Source: JAMCRM01 sp041685075 (GTDB taxonomy: Bacteria; Acidobacteriota; Terriglobia; Bryobacterales; Bryobacteraceae). Taken from it: DNA of 13,771 nucleotides. The notes beneath the pieces were generated by a model. It searched no databases. It saw nothing but the letters and a program-made list of their open reading frames with translations, and was not told the origin of the DNA. The stretch spans positions 1 through 13,771 of the forward strand of contig JAWLGN010000143.1 of NCBI GenBank assembly GCA_041685075.1, written 5' to 3'. Below are positions 1 through 7,562 of the stretch, piece by piece (within the stretch, counting starts at the first letter, position 1; each line of letters opens with the position of its first letter). The translations under genes and the position numbers were made by a program.

Positions 1-996
1 CAGCTCGCCGCGCGCCAGTGCCGGCTTGAGCAGGTTGGCCGCGTCGTTCTGTCCGGCTGCCCCGCCGGCGCCGATCATGGTGTGGGCCTCGTCGATGAAG
101 AGGATGATGGGGGTGGGGGAAGACTTCACCTCGTCGATCAGGCCCTTGAGCCGGTTCTCAAATTCGCCCTTGATGCCCGCGCCGGCCTGGAGCAGCCCCA
201 AATCGAGCGTGCGCAGGGTGACGTTTTTCAGCACTTCGGGCACGTCGCCCTGGGCGATGCGCAGTGCGAAGCCCTCCACCACCGCGGTCTTGCCGACCCC
301 GGCCTCGCCGGTAAGAATGGGGTTGTTCTGGCGCCGCCGGGTAAGGATATCGATGATCTGGCGGATCTCGAAATCGCGCCCCAGCACGGGGTCGATCTTC
401 CCGGCCTTGGCTCTCCCAGTGAGGTCGACGGTGTACTGGTCGAGGTTGGGGGTCTTGCCGCCGGCCGCGCGCGGCGCTCCGGGAAGGCCGGGCGCCTCGG
501 CGCCCGCCGGCGCGCCGCTCTCCTCGTGGGAGCCGTGCACGATTTCAGCGAAGTCCTTGCGCAGAACATCCGGCTGGATCTTCTGCCATTCCTTGCTGAC
601 CTCGCGCATCAGCCGCGCCAGGTCTTCCTCGGTAGCCAGCGCCAGGACGCAGAATCCGGAACGGATCCGGCCCGCGTTCATCTCCACCGAACCGATCAGC
701 CAGGCCTCGCTCAGCATCTTCACCAGCGTGGGGCTGAAAGCGGGAGTGCGGGCATTGCCGGACTTGAGCCGGTCCAGGCTGCGCGACAACTCGCCCGAGA
801 GGCGCGCTTTGTCTACCCCGAAGGCTTTCAGAATCGGGGGGAAGTCGGAGTCCGCGGCATCGAGCAGCTTGAGCAGGAAGTGCTCGATCTCGACGTTGTA
901 GTGGGTTCGCGCCAGGCACACGCCTGCCGCCCCTTCCAGTGTTCCGCGGGTGGTGTGGTTCAGCTTCGTGATCAGCGACCTGAGGTTCAGGGCCAT
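1..996 (-). CDS. clpV: ClpV (TssH) T6SS sheath-recycling AAA+ ATPase, N-terminal 332 residues, cut by window edge
   Basis: This is the Clp/Hsp100 ATPase that pulls apart contracted TssB-TssC sheath in the cytoplasm so the subunits can be reused. Only the first 332 residues are in the window; the frame is open at base 1. I see a Clp N-domain (about residues 1-155, beginning MALNLRSLITKLN), a Gly/Ala/Pro-rich linker (about 157-182), then the first AAA+ module with Walker A GEAGVGKT (230-237) and Walker B ILFIDEAH (298-305), followed by IGAGGAAGQNDAANLLKP, which is typical of ClpV and separates it from ClpB. The ATG has a good AAGGAG site at 1002-1007. It follows tssG after a 41-nt spacer that contains a small inverted repeat (1015-1019 with 1025-1029), and is probably the distal part of the sheath/baseplate operon. 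The second AAA+ domain is outside the window. Confidence 0.97.
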   Translation of the reverse strand, partial: MALNLRSLITKLNHTTRGTLEGAAGVCLARTHYNVEIEHFLLKLLDAADSDFPPILKAFGVDKARLSGELSRSLDRLKSGNARTPAFSPTLVKMLSEAWLIGSVEMNAGRIRSGFCVLALATEEDLARLMREVSKEWQKIQPDVLRKDFAEIVHGSHEESGAPAGAEAPGLPGAPRAAGGKTPNLDQYTVDLTGRAKAGKIDPVLGRDFEIRQIIDILTRRRQNNPILTGEAGVGKTAVVEGFALRIAQGDVPEVLKNVTLRTLDLGLLQAGAGIKGEFENRLKGLIDEVKSSPTPIILFIDEAHTMIGAGGAAGQNDAANLLKPALARGEL

Positions 997-1037
997 TTCC
1001 ACTCCTTCAGGGCAGCCGGTGGAGCCGGCAGCCGCGC

Positions 1038-2066
1038 TTATAAGTTCAGAATCGTCTCTCCCGGGTCCCGCTGAAACGGTTTCGACTTGACCCAGGTAGT
1101 CCATCCGAGCTGCACGCCCTCCTCTTCCCCCGCCAGCGCGCAGGCCGGCACGTCCTCGCGCCGCAGGATGAGCTGCAACTCCATGTCGTACTCGTTGCCG
1201 GCGAAAAACTTCGCCAGCGCCCGGAGGCGTTTCCAGGCCTCGCCGCCGGGCAGAAAATCGCGGTACTGCTCCAGGGTAAGGGGACCCAGACGGATGCGCA
1301 CGCGCGTCTGCTGGTCCCAGATCTCGCTCCCCACTACCGCGCCGAAGCCCAGTTGCGCGGACTCGCCGCCGCGGTCCAGCTCGCACTGCGCATCCGGGTC
1401 CATGGGGTACCAGGCGCCTACGAACTGCTCGATCTCCGCGGGAACGTCAAAGTAGTCTTGCAGGATCTGTTCCAGGGCCGCCGCCGAGCGCGGCTGCGAG
1501 GCCAGCAGACCGCCGTAAAAGAGCAGCGATTCATCGGCCACCTCCTGGCGCTCCTGGAGCCCGGGGGTGCCCAGGCCGATGAGATTCAGCAGGTGGCGCG
1601 AAAAGCGGTCGCGCTCCCCGCGCTCATAGGCGATGCTGAAGCGGTACTTTTCCCATGCCGCATAGAACAGCGACAGCATGCGGTGATGGAAAATGTCCAG
1701 AAACTCGCGCAGCGCGTGGTCCCGGGCGCGCGTGCGCTCCATCACCAGCTCGGTGTAATAAAGCGGCAGCAGGCCGAGCGGTCCCACCAGGCCCATGAAG
1801 TTCACCGACAGCACCGGCGCACCGCCCTCCCGCATGGTGAGCGACTGGATCTGGCTGGCCGGAAAGGCCGGGCTGGGGTTCACCGCAAAGCGCGCCACCT
1901 CCGCCGAGGGACTGACAAAGCGTCCCACCGGCGAGCGTTCCACCAGCAGCAGGTTCAGCAGCCGCACCGCCTGGAAGAACTCGAAGCGGTAGGGTTCCCG
2001 CGCCAGCAGCTCCCCGATGGGGGTGCGCGCTAGAGCAGTACTTTCTGTCCGGCCCGCGGTGGCCAC
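1038..2066 (-). CDS. tssG: TssG, T6SS baseplate subunit (ImpH/VasB family)
   Basis: TssG is a wedge component of the T6SS baseplate, made in complex with TssF and TssE and contacting TssK. The 342-residue length is normal for the family. The hallmark N-terminal segment PYRFEFFQAVRLL (about residues 25-37) is present, followed by the typical FAVNPSPAFPASQI stretch and the LYYTELVMERTRARDHALREFLDIFHHR region. The start is GTG at 2064-2066, chosen because a strong AAAGGAGAGG site sits 8 nt upstream (2075-2084) inside the end of tssF. The gene overlaps tssF by 37 nt, which suggests translational coupling. The C-terminus (GETILNL) lies 41 nt before clpV. No signal peptide or membrane segment is seen, as expected for a cytoplasmic baseplate protein. 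Confidence 0.97.
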   Translation of the reverse strand: MATAGRTESTALARTPIGELLAREPYRFEFFQAVRLLNLLLVERSPVGRFVSPSAEVARFAVNPSPAFPASQIQSLTMREGGAPVLSVNFMGLVGPLGLLPLYYTELVMERTRARDHALREFLDIFHHRMLSLFYAAWEKYRFSIAYERGERDRFSRHLLNLIGLGTPGLQERQEVADESLLFYGGLLASQPRSAAALEQILQDYFDVPAEIEQFVGAWYPMDPDAQCELDRGGESAQLGFGAVVGSEIWDQQTRVRIRLGPLTLEQYRDFLPGGEAWKRLRALAKFFAGNEYDMELQLILRREDVPACALAGEEEGVQLGWTTWVKSKPFQRDPGETILNL

Positions 2067-3859
2067 AGCTTGAGCCTCTCCTTTCTCTGGCGCGACCTGG
2101 CTTCCAACTGGCTGAAGCTGTTCATCGATACGTACAACCCCAGGAAGCTCTCCAACACGGCGGCGAACAGGTAGACGCCGCCGCCCACAAACTGCTCCTC
2201 GTCGAACTCCATGGTGACGCGGGTGCCGCGCGCGAACGCCACCCCATCCCCGGAGACCACGCGCGCGAAGTGCCGCCGGCTCTCGACCGAGAGAATACCT
2301 TCGATCTGTTTCTCCGAGTAAGTCGAACCGGTGAAGTTATAAAGACGCAGTATCTCCTGCAGGGCCTCGCGGCCTTCCTCCACCAGGGAGAGATAGTTGA
2401 GCGACAACTGCGAAGTCAGCCGCCAGAGCGAATCGCGGCCCGCGGGCGCGCGGAGCGTGTCGGTAGGCTTGATGAGCGCCACGATGCGGCGGACCGGGGC
2501 GGCGCCCTCCAGCTCGAAATCGCCGGACTCGTTGCCGAAGGGGAGCCGCGCGGGCAGGTCGCGGTTGGTGCAGGTGGTCCGCACCGTGAGGGTCTCGACG
2601 TTGGGCTGGATGGGCCGCCCGGAGAGGTCCACCAGCGAGACGTACATCTGGCTGCCCTCGCCCCGTCCGGGGTCCCGGCGTACGGCGTGCCAGAAGGCCT
2701 GCGGGTGGTCGCGGCCGGCGCCGTGCCGGTAGGAGTAGAACGGCTCGAAGCGCACCAGTTCCTGGGTCTGAGGATCCAGGCTCACCACGTCATCGATCGA
2801 AAAGACTTCCATGGCGCCGCGGCGGCTGACGTCGGGCACCACGGGATACTCGAACTTGGTGTGCTCCAGCAGCACCGGTTCGGCGGTCTGGGCGAAGAGG
2901 TTGACCACCGGCGTGCAGCCCAGCCGGAAGGTGCGGGCGGAAACCCCCAGTTCGAACATCTGGCGCCGCTCGCTGCGCTCGAACGGCGAGATCAGCAGGA
3001 TGACCTCGGCTTCGGGACCGAAGCCCGCGGCAGCTACCCGGTCGAGCCCCTCCAGATCCACAAAGAAGAACTTCTGCGGGAAACAGAAGTACTCCTGGAG
3101 CAGTCGGTAGCCGAGGAAGGAGCGGCGCGTATAGGGAAGCATGCCCTCGTCGCGTCCGAAGCCCACCGGCCGGAGCGACCCGCAGGGCAGCACCACCGGC
3201 GGCCGCTTCGATTTGGGGTTGGGGTCCCGCACCAGCACCTGCACGCAGTTGTTGCAAAGCACCTCGTAGAGCCCGTGGATGAGGTTGCTCTCGCCGTTGA
3301 GATAGAAACGCAGGGAGCGCAGCGAGAGTCTGGAGAAGGTGAGATCGCCCTGGCAGCGCAGCAACAGGCGCACGGCGGCCACCGCTTCGGAGGACTTCAC
3401 CCCCAGGCGGTCCGGCGTCCTCCAGTCCGCCTCCGCCACGTCCACGGGCCAGAAGGTGACGTCGTAGCAGGTGCGGAAGCGGCAGGGCACTCCGCCCACC
3501 GGCCGCGAATAGAGCACCGCGCCGCGCTCCACCGTGAGACCGGTCTCCGGCTTCACCTGCTCCGGATCGACGTCCATCTCCACCACCGACATGGAAGGAA
3601 TCGGCCGCAGGTAGTGGGGATAGAGGATGCTCAGCAGCGCCTCGGTAATTTCGGGGAACTCGTCGTCCACCTTGAGGTGCACGCGGGCGGCGAGAAAGGC
3701 GAAGGCCTCCAGCAGCCGCTCCACGTGGGGGTCTTCGCACTTGTCCGGTTCGAGCACCAGCCGCGAGGCGATCTTGGGATACCGGGCGGCGAACTCGGCG
3801 CCCATCTGCCGCAAAAACGTCAGTTCGCGCTCATAGTAGAGCAGCAGATCGTCACGCAA
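2030..3859 (-). CDS. tssF: TssF, T6SS baseplate subunit (ImpG/VasA family)
   Basis: TssF is the largest wedge protein of the T6SS baseplate; two TssF copies pair with one TssG in each wedge. The 609-residue length fits the family. Diagnostic N-terminal features are LLLYYERELTFLRQMGAEFA, then YPKIASRL (about 27-34), DPHVERLLEAFAFLAARV (43-60), DDEFPE (65-70) and LSILYPHYLRPIPSM (76-90). The start is TTG at 3857-3859, overlapping the tssE stop as TTGCGTGA (8 nt). It is supported by an AAGGGAGA site at 3865-3872 and by alignment of the N-terminus with the usual TssF start. The 3' end overlaps tssG. The non-ATG start coupled to the tssE stop may set a subunit ratio; that is inference. Confidence 0.97.
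   Translation of the reverse strand: MRDDLLLYYERELTFLRQMGAEFAARYPKIASRLVLEPDKCEDPHVERLLEAFAFLAARVHLKVDDEFPEITEALLSILYPHYLRPIPSMSVVEMDVDPEQVKPETGLTVERGAVLYSRPVGGVPCRFRTCYDVTFWPVDVAEADWRTPDRLGVKSSEAVAAVRLLLRCQGDLTFSRLSLRSLRFYLNGESNLIHGLYEVLCNNCVQVLVRDPNPKSKRPPVVLPCGSLRPVGFGRDEGMLPYTRRSFLGYRLLQEYFCFPQKFFFVDLEGLDRVAAAGFGPEAEVILLISPFERSERRQMFELGVSARTFRLGCTPVVNLFAQTAEPVLLEHTKFEYPVVPDVSRRGAMEVFSIDDVVSLDPQTQELVRFEPFYSYRHGAGRDHPQAFWHAVRRDPGRGEGSQMYVSLVDLSGRPIQPNVETLTVRTTCTNRDLPARLPFGNESGDFELEGAAPVRRIVALIKPTDTLRAPAGRDSLWRLTSQLSLNYLSLVEEGREALQEILRLYNFTGSTYSEKQIEGILSVESRRHFARVVSGDGVAFARGTRVTMEFDEEQFVGGGVYLFAAVLESFLGLYVSMNSFSQLEARSRQRKERLKLWPPRAGQKVLL
2075..2084 (-). promoter_or_regulatory. Ribosome binding site that fixes the tssG GTG start
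   Basis: AAAGGAGAGG on the minus strand, inside the 3' end of tssF and 8 nt before the GTG at 2064-2066. It supports the GTG start and the 37-nt tssF/tssG overlap. Confidence 0.7.
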
Positions 3860-4352
3860 CGCCGTCTCCCTTGACCTGGTATTGGCCGGTGGTGAGTTGC
3901 AGGACGGTGTCGAAGACGATGTGCTCCGGGGAGGGATCCATCTTGAGCAGACCCTCCACCTGGAAACGCAGCACCTGGATGCGGCCTCCGCCGGGGGGGT
4001 CGAGCGCGGTCACGCGGACGCGCTCCAGGCGCGGCTCAAACAGCTCCACCGCGGCCTCCAGCATATGGACCAGGCGGCTGCGGTCCTTGGGCGAGTTCCA
4101 TTGCAGCGAGCTGATATCGGGCAGGCCGTAGTTGTAGAGCGAGCGCTCGAGTTCCTCGAACTCCTGGCCGGCGGCTTCAGGGTTGCGGCGCGTATTGAGC
4201 AGCCACTCCAGGTCGCGCCGTACGGAAGCCCGCAACTGCCGCACCGACTGCGCGCGCGTGAGGGGCGGCTCGCTTTCGGTTCCGGGGTCGCGATCGATCA
4301 GCCGGTCGAGCACCGATTGTGTAACGGTATGTTCGGCTTCCCACCGGGCCAT
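3852..4352 (-). CDS. tssE: TssE, T6SS baseplate gp25-like subunit
   Basis: TssE is the T6SS homologue of phage T4 gp25, a small baseplate protein thought to seed sheath polymerisation. The 166-residue protein carries the expected N-terminal segment QSVLDRLIDRDP (about 12-23), RRDLEWLLNTRR (45-56), SLYNYGLPDISSL (71-83) and the gp25-type FEPRLERVRVT core (105-115). The C-terminal half (IQVLRFQVEGLLKMDPSPEHIVFDT) is the usual beta-rich region. It starts 3 nt after the tssA stop, and its own stop overlaps the TTG start of tssF, so it sits in the middle of a translationally coupled chain. The Shine-Dalgarno sequence is modest (AGGTAG, which includes the tssA stop codon). Confidence 0.96.
   Translation of the reverse strand: MARWEAEHTVTQSVLDRLIDRDPGTESEPPLTRAQSVRQLRASVRRDLEWLLNTRRNPEAAGQEFEELERSLYNYGLPDISSLQWNSPKDRSRLVHMLEAAVELFEPRLERVRVTALDPPGGGRIQVLRFQVEGLLKMDPSPEHIVFDTVLQLTTGQYQVKGDGVA
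3865..3872 (-). promoter_or_regulatory. Ribosome binding site that supports the tssF TTG start
   Basis: AAGGGAGA on the minus strand, inside the end of tssE and 5 nt before the TTG at 3857-3859. It supports TTG as the real start, overlapping the tssE stop. Confidence 0.6.
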
Positions 4353-4355
4353 ACG

Positions 4356-6197
4356 CTACCTGGAGCAGGCCAGTGCCTGCACCGGATCGAGACAGCAGAT
4401 ACGCGCGTACAGCTTCTGCTTCTCCTCCTCCGAAACGTCCTGGTTTCTGCCGAGGCAGCGGTACAGCAGCACCAGGGGTTGTGCCAGCACGTCGGCGGCT
4501 TCCCAATCCTCCAGGTGACGGCGCTGGATCTCGGCGTCCAGCTCCATCAGGATGGGGAGGGCTATGTTGTCGTAGCCCGCGGAGAGGCAGACGCGGGCCA
4601 GTTGCACCTTGCGTTCGAAGCGCGCGCGGGGCGAGCGTTCCTGGGCGGCTTCGCGGGACAGAATGGCGACGGCTTCAGCGGTATCGCCCGATTGCATCGC
4701 CTGGCGCGCGAGCTCCAGGGCATCCGGCGGCCCTTCGGCTTCCCCTGCCTCCGCGGGCTCGGGCGCGGGCGCCCAGTCCGGCTCTGCGGCGGGCGCGGGG
4801 GCGGCGGGCGGCGCGACGTTTTCCCGTATCCACGCCAGCGTCTCGGCATTGGCCGTGGGGGTGTCGTCGAGCAGCGTCATCTCCGTCAGGGTGGGATAGT
4901 CGGCCAGCAGCGCGCGCAGCTCAGAGCGCACCGCCGTCGCGATGGGGTCGTAATAGCTGCCCAGCTCGTAGCAGGCGCGGCCGGCGTAGCGCTGCAAATC
5001 CAGCCAGCCGCGGGCGCTGGGGTGCTCCATGGCGATCTCCACCGCCTCCAGCACTTCGGCCCATTGCCCTTCGGTGGCCAGGCGCTTCAACTCGCTCCTG
5101 GTTTCGCCCGGCGGCGCCACCAGCAGGTCGGGATCGATGCTTTCACCGCCGGCGCGCAGCTCGCCCCATCGGAGGCCGCGCAGCATCAGGTAAGGCGCGG
5201 GGCTGTAGGGGTCCTCGCGGCGGATGTAGCGCGCCGCCGAGGCTACCCGGGCGATGGCGTCATCGCGGTCGGCCGGTTCGGCGGCGAAGCTCTTGCGGGC
5301 GGGCGCGCGGGCGGGCGCCGCCGCGGCGGCCGTGCCGTACTCTGCCGCGACCGGCGTCTCGGCCGGCTCGGGTTCGCTCCAGGACGGCTCTTCCTCCGCG
5401 GCCTCTTCTACCGCGGCCGGCTCTTCGTCGGGCTCCGTCTCCCGCTTCTTCTGGAGCAGAATGTGCACCGTGCCGCGAACCTCTTCGAGCGTGCCCCGCA
5501 GGCCCCCGAAGCTGGGGGCCACGTCCGCGAACTTCTCCTCGCACAGCACGTTCAGCGCTTCCAGCGATTCCAGCGCGGCATCGAAACCCTGCTCCAAGGC
5601 CACGTAGAACTGCTTGGGCGTGGCGTTGAAGCCGGCGTCGAAGACTTCCGCCGTGATCTTGCCGTCGGCAATGGCCTGCTCGCGCGCCTCGCGTTTCTCC
5701 TCCGGGGCGTTTTCGTCCTCGTAGCCGACCGCGCGGGACTCTTTGTACTGAAACCAGTCGTGCTTGTGGCGGGTTAGCGCCACGCGCCGCACGGCCTGGT
5801 CGAGCCGGTTCCCCACCCATTCGAGCGGCGTGGCACGGAACTCCGCGTCGCCGTCCTCGACCTCCGGCCAGAGGTAATCCCAGAACTGCTCCACCAGCGC
5901 GCGCAGCAGGTCCAGCCCCTCCTTGAGCCCGCCGATGCCGTCGCGTCGCAAGAGGGCCTCGGTGAGCCAGGCGGCCAGTTGCAGATCCTTGGTCTGGGTG
6001 GCCAGGGTCTCGGTGATGAGCTTGATGGTGAGGGGCCAGTCGGCCACCTTGCGCTCGCGCGCCCATTCACCCTGCTCGACGTCTTCCTCTTCGCGCCGCG
6101 CCTCCTTGATCTTGTCGTAGATCGGCTCGTAGCGCAGGTTCGGCCCACCCGGGTTGTCGCCGGGAATGGGCGCCAGAATGTTTTCAGGCAGTGGCAT
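4356..6197 (-). CDS. tssA: TssA, T6SS tube/sheath priming and cap protein (long form)
   Basis: TssA helps prime and coordinate Hcp tube and sheath assembly. The 613-residue protein has an ImpA-type N-terminal domain (about 8-135, including NPGGPNLRYEPIYDKIKEAR and KDLQLAAWLTEALLRRDG). A Pro/Glu/Ala-rich linker follows (about 253-300), then a second helical domain (about 308-460), a second Pro/Ala-rich linker (461-490) and a C-terminal domain (492-613) with RKVQLARVCLSAGYDNIALPIL and LLYRCL, which resembles the VasJ-like long TssA proteins. I chose ATG 6195-6197 because MPLPENILAPI matches the family start. The same frame stays open 67 codons further upstream, but that stretch is basic, Trp/Cys-rich and lies over tagJ. 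It overlaps tagJ by 14 nt and ends 3 nt before tssE. The exact TssA subclass is uncertain. Confidence 0.95.
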   Translation of the reverse strand: MPLPENILAPIPGDNPGGPNLRYEPIYDKIKEARREEEDVEQGEWARERKVADWPLTIKLITETLATQTKDLQLAAWLTEALLRRDGIGGLKEGLDLLRALVEQFWDYLWPEVEDGDAEFRATPLEWVGNRLDQAVRRVALTRHKHDWFQYKESRAVGYEDENAPEEKREAREQAIADGKITAEVFDAGFNATPKQFYVALEQGFDAALESLEALNVLCEEKFADVAPSFGGLRGTLEEVRGTVHILLQKKRETEPDEEPAAVEEAAEEEPSWSEPEPAETPVAAEYGTAAAAAPARAPARKSFAAEPADRDDAIARVASAARYIRREDPYSPAPYLMLRGLRWGELRAGGESIDPDLLVAPPGETRSELKRLATEGQWAEVLEAVEIAMEHPSARGWLDLQRYAGRACYELGSYYDPIATAVRSELRALLADYPTLTEMTLLDDTPTANAETLAWIRENVAPPAAPAPAAEPDWAPAPEPAEAGEAEGPPDALELARQAMQSGDTAEAVAILSREAAQERSPRARFERKVQLARVCLSAGYDNIALPILMELDAEIQRRHLEDWEAADVLAQPLVLLYRCLGRNQDVSEEEKQKLYARICCLDPVQALACSR

Positions 6198-6918
6198 GAG
6201 CGGTGTCGGGAGCGGCCACCTCGAGCCGGCGCAGTTCCAGGATGGGGAAGTCCTCGCCATCGACGAGCAGCATCTTCTGCCCCACCGGCGCCACCTCCCC
6301 GCCTTCGGTCTCCTGCCACTCGGTGAGGCGGCCCAGCCGCACATCCTCGTTCGGATGGCGGTAGCTGAGGGGCGCCAGCACGGGCAGCAGTACTTCACCC
6401 AGCTCGGCGTCCTTGAACGCGGGACCGGTGCGCACCAGGGCGGGAGCCCAGATTAAATCGCGCAGCCGCCGCGGCGGCGCGATCTCCACGGAGGCGATAT
6501 GCGCCAGCGGAATCCACAGGTACTGCCCCGCGGCATAGACTTCCAGGCGCGCCCCGATGCGCGGGTCGCCGTCGGCCAGTTCCTGGAAGGGCTTGCCGTT
6601 CAGGGTGCCGGATACGGGCTGCGCGGCCGTCCCGCCGGGCGCCGCCCGGGGATACTCCCGCTTGCGGAACAGCTCGTCGCGAGTGCGCTCGGCATGGAGC
6701 GCGGCGCGGTAGAGCAGCGCGCCCATTTCGGCGTCCTTGCCGGCCTGCGCGAGCACGTCGAGTTGTTTGGCGGCACGGTCGTATTCACCGGCGAAGCATA
6801 GCAGCTCAAAGAGAAACGTCCGGCGCCGGCTGTCGGAGGGATCCTGCCGCAGGTCGGCTCCCAGCGCCCGGATTGCCTCGGTGAGCCTGCCCGCCTGGAA
6901 CAGTTCCTTCGCATTCAT
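6184..6918 (-). CDS. tagJ: TagJ (ImpE/HsiE1 family), T6SS sheath accessory protein
   Basis: TagJ belongs to the ImpE family; the Pseudomonas aeruginosa homologue HsiE1 is known to bind the sheath protein TssB and is thought to help ClpV act on the sheath. The 244-residue length is slightly below the usual 260-280. The N-terminal half is TPR-like helices (MNAKELFQAGRLTEAIRALGADL, then DSRRRTFLFELLCFAGEYDRAAKQLDVL about 29-56). The C-terminal half has the family blocks YLWIPLAHIASVEIAPPRRLRDLIW and LLPVLAPLSYRHPNEDVRLGRLTEW. It lies between hcp and tssA, a common place in ClpV-type T6SS loci. Its ATG is only 14 nt from a strong GC-rich hairpin (6933-6973) and has no strong Shine-Dalgarno, so translation is probably lower than that of hcp. 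Confidence 0.94.
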   Translation of the reverse strand: MNAKELFQAGRLTEAIRALGADLRQDPSDSRRRTFLFELLCFAGEYDRAAKQLDVLAQAGKDAEMGALLYRAALHAERTRDELFRKREYPRAAPGGTAAQPVSGTLNGKPFQELADGDPRIGARLEVYAAGQYLWIPLAHIASVEIAPPRRLRDLIWAPALVRTGPAFKDAELGEVLLPVLAPLSYRHPNEDVRLGRLTEWQETEGGEVAPVGQKMLLVDGEDFPILELRRLEVAAPDTAHATA

Positions 6919-6932
6919 CGGTTCTCACCATA

Positions 6933-6973
6933 CGGCGCGGGCCGGTACACTACCGTGTCTCCTGCCCGCGCCG
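6933..6973 (-). terminator. Strong GC-rich hairpin between hcp and tagJ (attenuator or mRNA stabiliser candidate)
   Basis: A perfect 10-bp inverted repeat (6933-6942 cggcgcgggc pairing with 6964-6973) encloses a 21-nt loop that can itself form a 5-bp stem (6943-6947 with 6951-6955). It lies in the 112-nt hcp-tagJ gap, and its downstream arm ends 14 nt before the tagJ ATG. There is no U-run after it on the minus strand, so it is not a canonical intrinsic terminator. A 3' stabiliser of abundant hcp mRNA, a partial attenuator, or a structure limiting tagJ translation are all possible; this is inference. The rest of the gap (6974-7030) shows no gene. Confidence 0.5.
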
Positions 6974-7030
6974 CCTTGTGTTTGCTCGGGGTGGGGCGTG
7001 CTTCGGCCCCCAGCGGGACTTCGGCCGCGA

Positions 7031-7516
7031 CTAGCCGCCGACCATCTTTTTCAGGTCGTAGTGGGCCTTAATGGTGCCGCCCAAGCTCCCGTCGGCCTTC
7101 TGCTCCTTGTACTCCATCTCCACCTTGGCGAAGTTGAAGGAGATCTGGTCGAGCGGCAGGCTGCCCGAATCCGCCGCGCCGCTGGTCTGGAACGACGAGA
7201 TCAGCAGATCCGAGAAGGTAACCTTCAGGTAATCCTGCTGGTCTTTCCCGGCCTTCCGGGCAGTGAGGATGGCCTGCTTGATGTGCGCCCCGTTGGCGCA
7301 GCTCAAAAACAGCTTGGGGCTGGCCTTGTTGACGTTCATCACGAAGTGGAAATCCTGCATCTGCACCTTGCCGGCGCCGCCACCGCCGCCCGCGCCGAAG
7401 GTGCCGGCATTGGTCTCGCCCCAGGAGAACGACAATAACTGGATTTCGTCTTTGTGCTTGGCATCCTGGCTTTCGCCCGGAATGCCGTCGATCTTCAGGA
7501 AATAATCAACCGCCAT
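7031..7516 (-). CDS. hcp: Hcp (TssD), T6SS inner tube protein
   Basis: Hcp forms the hexameric rings that stack into the T6SS inner tube and is exported when the sheath contracts. The 161-residue protein is full length. It has the canonical start MAVDYFLKIDGIPGESQDAKH, then LLSFSWGETNAG (27-38), the glycine-rich loop GAGGGGGAGKVQMQDFHF (41-58), NKASPKLFLSCANG (63-76), TARKAG (85-90) and a C-terminal YKEQKADGSLGG block, closest in my memory to Hcp1-type proteins. No effector extension is fused to its C-terminus. A strong GAGGAG site sits 8 nt upstream (7525-7530). It follows tssC by 46 nt and is separated from tagJ by a hairpin, consistent with higher expression than its downstream neighbours (inference). 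Confidence 0.98.
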   Translation of the reverse strand: MAVDYFLKIDGIPGESQDAKHKDEIQLLSFSWGETNAGTFGAGGGGGAGKVQMQDFHFVMNVNKASPKLFLSCANGAHIKQAILTARKAGKDQQDYLKVTFSDLLISSFQTSGAADSGSLPLDQISFNFAKVEMEYKEQKADGSLGGTIKAHYDLKKMVGG

Positions 7517-7524
7517 CGTTTTTT

Positions 7525-7530
7525 CTCCTC
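7525..7530 (-). promoter_or_regulatory. Strong ribosome binding site of hcp
   Basis: GAGGAG on the minus strand, 8 nt before the hcp ATG and followed by an A-rich spacer. It is one of the best ribosome binding sites in the window, and fits the high demand for tube subunits. Confidence 0.75.
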
Positions 7531-7562
7531 ATTGACATCACGACGGGAGCCGCGCCCCCGAA

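Noticed and set aside
2270..3874. Long plus-strand open frame opposite tssF (534 codons)
   Set aside because: It is antisense to a clear tssF, rich in His, Gln and Arg with no recognisable domain; a shadow of GC-biased codon use.
3882..5777. Long plus-strand open frame opposite tssE and tssA (631 codons)
   Set aside because: It spans two well-supported minus-strand genes and has repetitive Gly/Arg/Leu composition without a domain.
6198..6398. 67-residue N-terminal extension of TssA
   Set aside because: It lies in another frame over the conserved end of tagJ and has a basic Trp/Cys-rich composition unlike TssA; MPLPENILAPI is the normal family start.
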